The translations under genes and the position numbers were made by a program. Shown here piece by piece: positions 59,166 through 64,000 of a stretch of DNA of 64,000 nucleotides; within the stretch, counting starts at the first letter, position 1; each line of letters opens with the position of its first letter. Below the pieces are notes generated by a model that was given only the letters and a program-made list of their open reading frames with translations, did no database searches and was not told where the DNA came from. Origin of the DNA: Hordeum vulgare subsp. vulgare (lineage: Eukaryota; Streptophyta; Magnoliopsida; Poales; Poaceae); contig NC_058518.1 in assembly GCF_904849725.1 (NCBI RefSeq), positions 412,245,081 through 412,309,080 of the forward strand. Direction: 5' to 3'.

Positions 59166-62100
59166 TGTCACGCCCAAGATGCGACCCTATCCTCAATTTG
59201 GCACGAGGGCCTCGTCAGGGATAGAAGCGCATCTCGTCGTGTCGCAAGAATGGATATCCTTACAAGTACATGTACTGAAAAGGAGAGATATATAAATAGA
59301 GTTGGCTTACACTCGCCACAAGCTACATCAGAGTCACATCAGTACATTACATATTCATGAGGAGTAAGAGCAGGGTCCGACTACGGACGAAAACAAACGA
59401 GAAAAATAAGAACGATATCCATCCTTGCTATCCCAGGCTGCCGGCCTGGAACCCATCCTAGATCGATGAAGAAGAAGAAGAAGAAGCAACTCCAAATGAA
59501 CAATCAACACGCTCATGTCAAGTGCCCTCTACCTGTACCTGCAACTGGTGCTGTAGTAATCTGTGAGCCACAGGGGACTCAGCAATCTCATTTCCAAAGG
59601 TATCAAGACTAGCAAAGCTTAATGGGTGAGGTAAGGTTAAGTGGTGAGGTTGCAGCAGCGGCTAAGCATATATTTGGTGGCTAACTTACGAGTACAAGAA
59701 ATAAGAGGGGGAAGATCTACGCATAACGAACGTGAACTACTGATGATCAAATGAATGATACTGAACACCTACCTACGTCAAACATAACCCCACCGTGTCC
59801 TCGATCGGAGAAAGAACTCACGAAAGAGACAGTCACGGTTACGCACACAGTTGACATATTTTAATTAAGTTAACTTCAAGTTATCTAGAACCAATGTTAA
59901 ACAAAGTTTCCACGTTGCCACATAACCGCGGGCACGGCTTTTCGAAAGATTTAACCCTGCACGGGTGCTCCAACTAGTCCATCACAAATTACCACAAGCT
60001 GCATAGAAATCCTCAATCACGAAGCTCGCGATCTCGTCGGATTCCCTAGTGGAAAACCTCAACTCTGAGATTACCCAAAGCATCACCGGAATCCCGATGC
60101 ACAAGATATCTCGTCAAAGGTAAAACTAATCCAGCAAGGCCGCCCGGCGTGTTGACGATCCCGATAGGAGCCACATATCTCGTTCTCAGGACACGACGGA
60201 TGGAACTAGCTACGGGTGCCAAACCTCGAGTTTCCCCGTGGTGGCCTCGTAGGCAGACCGTTTGGGACCAACACCATCAGCACTGCCCCCCCTGTTTATG
60301 TAAAATTACTCCTCGGGTTCATGACGCCCTATGCATTTCGGTGTTAACAAAATTATTATGTTGGGCAAATGTAGAACCAATGTTGGGCCTTGCCGGACCA
60401 GCTTTAATCTAAAACGAATTATCAAGGGGGTCCCCATGACAACCCCGATCGTGTTACGAGCGCTCGATTATGGAACATAACACCGGTAGCCAAAAACTAA
60501 GGGGGCAAAGGTGGAACAAAACACCAGGCTAGAAAGGCCGAGTCTTCCACCTTTTACCAAGTACATAGGTGCATTAAATTAAGTAGCACTTAAATATGGT
60601 GATAAGACAAGGAACCCATGTTATCACATGGAAGCAACTGCACCAGCAACTAGCAACGCTAACAAAAGGGTTAAGCTAGCAGTAACATAGCCAAACAGTG
60701 GTTTGCTAGGTTGAACAGGTTGAGGGTAATCATGGCATTGTTGAGAGGCTGATATTTAACATGTGGTAGGCAACAAGACATAATGATAGAAACGGTAAAA
60801 CTAGCATGGCAATGATAGTAATGGTATCTGGGGAAATGATCATCTTGCCTGGGATCCCGCTTGGAAGAAGAATGACTCGGAGAAGTTGGCAAACCAACGT
60901 AGTCGAACGGGTCCTCACATTCCAACACGCTTGCGGAACTCTATCGAGACGGAGGAAACCGGAAACAAACATCAACACAGATATTCACCACGACAAATGC
61001 AAGACATGATGCACACTCTAATATGATGCATGATCAGTTCAATGATGCAAGGGATGGCATGGCAAAACACCTCACACAAACACTACACATTAAATGAAGC
61101 TCGATATGCAACGGGTTGCATATCGACGAAACTCCTCATTTAATTATTTAATTCACTCCCGTTAATTATCATGGCAATACTACATTGTGGTTATCATGGC
61201 AAGGGTGAAGCACAAATTAATCTATCTATCTAGGCATTTTAAATGAGGCCGGAAACGTCATATAGCATCTCCGAAATGACCCCACGTGTTAAATCTTAAT
61301 TCTGCCCAGATTTGTCCTAATCACATTTTAGGTTTGTCAAACGGAAAAACAAAGTGGTTCACGTGATTCTACTCGCCGTTCTGGTCCATTTACATATATG
61401 GCACATCTCCAATGGAGCTACGGACAAATAGTTACGACCTAAACCGTTTTTAACACGTCGGCATGTAAACCGATGCAAACATGACACTAATCAGTTCTAA
61501 TTATGCATGAGAGTTGAAAAATAATACTCTACGCAAAATTCTAGCCAAGTAGAATATAAAACTCATCGCAATCCGATGCACGGATTAGAAACTACGGGCA
61601 TTTCAGAATATGTGATTTTTCTGAAGATTAGCAAAAATCCTGGTGCAGCAAAAAAAATGACAAGGGAAAAAAATGGGGCTAAGCTGGGATTCGAACCCCA
61701 GACCCCTGGGTCTCACTGCAATGCACGTGCCAGTGTGCTAGCGAAGTGTGTTTGTCCAAACTAAAAGCGTTGCCCTAGATGAAACTAAACGGAGGGCGAA
61801 CATCAACCTACACATAACAAAATAGAAAACATAAGACAGGGGCAAGTCGGATTCGAACTCTGCACCTCTTGAGGAATGCACACGGGAACTACCAGCCCGT
61901 CTAGCATACAACTTATGACAAAGCATGGGATTAAAGAGAGATGAACCATACCACGGCGTGAATCAGACCAAACTGAAAACATAAACAGAGATGCTGCGTG
62001 TGCCAGATCGGGGATGCAGGTCTGGGTGGTCTCGGGTTGATTGCTGGCTTCAGCGGGGCGCCGACAGGACGGGCAGATCCGAGAGCACCTTCTCCATTCC

Positions 62101-63580
62101 CCATGGCAGTGGGGCTCGTCGGGGTTGGAGCAGGCCATGGCGCTTCTTCTTCCTGTCCATGGCTCACACACAGCAGGGGGAAGATATGTAAGAGGGAAGG
62201 AGAAAGAGAATAGCAGGAGGAAGGAGCAGGGGTCTGGTGATGTTGACCGGCGAGCTGGGGATGCGACAGCAGGGCACGGAGCGCTGGAGACAAGGGGAAA
62301 GCTCCATTCCCAAAGATAGGGATCGTCGAGGTCGATCACAGCAATGGCAGCCTGAAGCTCCATCGGGATGGCCTTGGCACAGAGCTGCAGCGTGCTTCTC
62401 TGCATCACGAGAACAAGGAGAGGGAGAGGTCAAGGGGAGAGAGAGAGAGGAGGCAGGGAGGGAAGAGAAGGGTTGATGTCGCTCACCTGATGGGGCTGCT
62501 CGCGGGCAGAGCAAGCTGGACCACGGCGCCATGGTACTGCTGGAGGTTCGCTCCTGCCTGCTGCAGCTGCTTGATGCCACGAAGGAAGGCCAGCTGCAGC
62601 GCGCGTGTGGTCGAGGACGGCTTCGACGGTGGTCACCGGCAGGGACGGCAACTTCGTTCCCTCGATCCAACTCGGGATCCGGGAGACCGCGCGAGCACGG
62701 AAGCTGCATCAGGTCGGGGCTACGGGCGACAGATGCGGTGTACCACGGCGCTCGGGCTGGGGAGGTAGCTGGCTCCAGGATCGATGGAAGACCCGGTGGC
62801 TGCGCGTTGGTTGTCTCGGGTTGGACCCCGAGGTGGGAGGAACAGATGGGTGGCGGCGGACAGGGGATTGGGTTGATGGATGGGACAGTTGTCCTAGGTT
62901 TTAGGGTTGGACGCTATATATAGCTAGGTTAGGGGTTATCTGATCCTTCCGATCTTAATCGGACGGTCCAAAAAAATTAGGCTAGGCCGATCCAATTGAC
63001 AAACTGATGACAGTTTACGGTAAAATGGGGTTGATCCGGACCCAACGGTTACGACCGTGTGTTTCGGGTACCGGGAGGTCTTCGAGCTAGGTTGCGTGTA
63101 GGGTCGGTGCACTGTGCAGAGGGGCTAGGCGGAGATGAGAGGGAAAACGGGTAGCCCGGCAACGAGATTTTAAAATACCGGAAAACGTCCGACGATAGAC
63201 CGAATACGGTGCCGCTACGGTCGACTGTTCGGGTACCAGACGGACTCCGATCGCGACGAAATTCGACAGGCGGCCTAGCTATATCTAATCACGACCACAT
63301 GTCAAGTTTCATCTTGAACAGAGAAAATTTTACGCACACTTTAAAAACAGGGTTTCGACGGTGCCGCGGGCGCGTGCGTGTGTGGTCGGGCTCCGAACAG
63401 GCAACGACGAGAACCGGCAACTAACAACGGATGCAAGTTTTGAAAACTGGAGGCAACGGAATGCCGATGCAATGCGGATGATGCGCATGATGCGATGATG
63501 ATGCGACAATATAAAATAGACACACGACGAAAATGGAAAGGAAAGGGAATCTTCTGGAACGTCGGCATCGGGTTGTCACA
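59166..63580 (-). repeat. 5' LTR of the LARD
   Basis: 4,415 bp. (GAA)6 at 59468-59485, against (GAA)11 in the other LTR, accounts for nearly all of the length difference. TATA-like CTATATATAG at 62914-62923, about 660 bp into the LTR in reading direction, predicts a transcript with ~3.7 kb of R-U5. Confidence 0.92.
61687..61861 (-). promoter_or_regulatory. tRNA-like motifs in the LARD 5' LTR
   Basis: On the minus strand GGGGTTCGAATCC (61687-61699) contains a perfect box B, and AGAGTTCGAATCC (61849-61861) is a near match. Spacing of ~162 bp is the same as in the other LTR. Confidence 0.4.
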
Positions 63581-64000
63581 CTCCTTGAGCCTCAAGGCAA
63601 GGCCCCTCCCTCCCACCTATATATACGGAGGTTTTAGGGCTGATTTGAGAGAACTTTTCCACGGCAGCCCAACCACATACCTCCACGGTTTTTCCTCTAG
63701 ATCGCGTTTCTGCGGAGCTCGGGCGGAGCCCTGCTAAGCTTAGATCACGACCAACCTCCGAAGCGTCGTTATGCTATCGGAGAACTCATCTACCTCTCCG
63801 TCTCTCTTGCTGGATCAAGAAGGCCGAGATCATCGTCGAGCTGTATGTGTGCTGAACGCGGAGGTGCCGTCCGTTCGGCACTAGATCGGAGCGGATCGTG
63901 GGACAGATCGCGGGACGGTTCGTGGGACGGTTCGTGGGGCGGATCGAGGGACGTGAGGACGTTCCACTACATCAACCGCGTTTCTGAATGCTTCTGCTGT
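63581..64000 (+). repeat. Copia LTR, piece 3 of 3 (runs to the window end)
   Basis: Starts with the duplicated CTCCT and continues the LTR through TATATATA (63618-63625) to about 110 bp before its expected end. Whether it is a solo LTR or the 5' LTR of an element lies outside the window. The segment near 63885-63950 has extra GGGACGGTTCGTGG-type units compared with 8081-8120. Confidence 0.88.

Larger units (their letters stand above)
51299..63580 (-). mobile_element. LARD (Sukkula-like large retrotransposon derivative), TSD CTCCT
   Basis: 4,431- and 4,415-bp LTRs flank a 3,436-bp internal region without coding capacity, the proportions described for Triticeae LARDs. TSD CTCCT at 51294-51298 and 63581-63585. 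It reads on the minus strand: the primer site (TGGTATGAGAGC) is beside the right LTR and a purine run beside the left LTR. By eye about 17 differences in the first ~720 bp (roughly 2.4%), so around 1 million years at 1.3e-8. Moved by enzymes supplied in trans. Confidence 0.93.

Overview
The window is intergenic DNA of a Triticeae grass (wheat, Aegilops, barley or rye type). I found no host gene, tRNA, rRNA or CRISPR array. Apart from short fragments, essentially the whole 64 kb can be assigned to nested LTR retrotransposons. The organism is inferred from the mix: a BARE1/WIS/Angela-like Copia family with ~1.8 kb LTRs, Athila-group elements whose LTRs begin TGATACG and which use a tRNA-Asp-type primer site, a Tekay-type chromovirus, and a Sukkula-like LARD (4.4 kb LTRs, 3.4 kb non-coding core). 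Family names are from recognition, not a database search.

Layout. 1-1113: 3' part of an Athila-group element. 1114-15366: a tandem Copia array, LTR-internal-LTR-internal-LTR, sharing the middle LTR, with both gag-pol copies broken and no matching target-site duplication (TSD). 15367-16024: end of a TGATACG-type LTR. 16025-35165: a minus-strand, non-autonomous Athila-group element with gag and a protease-like domain but no RT or integrase. Its gag is split by a very young Tekay chromovirus at 20954-32352 (TSD ACTCT). 35166-37087: a minus-strand Copia fragment. 37088-40303: two Athila-group LTRs head to head, with their primer sites facing each other. 40759 to the window end: one Copia LTR cut into three pieces by two later insertions, a second minus-strand Athila-group element (41537-50764, TSD GGCAT) and a minus-strand LARD (51299-63580, TSD CTCCT).

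How the parts work together. Only the Tekay element looks recently active: its LTRs differ by about a dozen substitutions in 2.95 kb. Even so, its RT catalytic motif reads FIDV rather than FIDD and a TAA splits integrase, so it was either moved in trans or has died since. The Athila-group elements and the LARD lack pol and would have needed enzymes from other elements. The observations most worth checking are the ~1.5 kb head-to-head LTR hairpin, a hairpin plus polypurine motif shared after the ORFs of two Athila-group families, repeated capture of primer-site sequence into LTR ends, tRNA-like pol III box motifs in the LARD LTR, an extra intact ORF before the Tekay gag, and several recombinant LTR arrangements.
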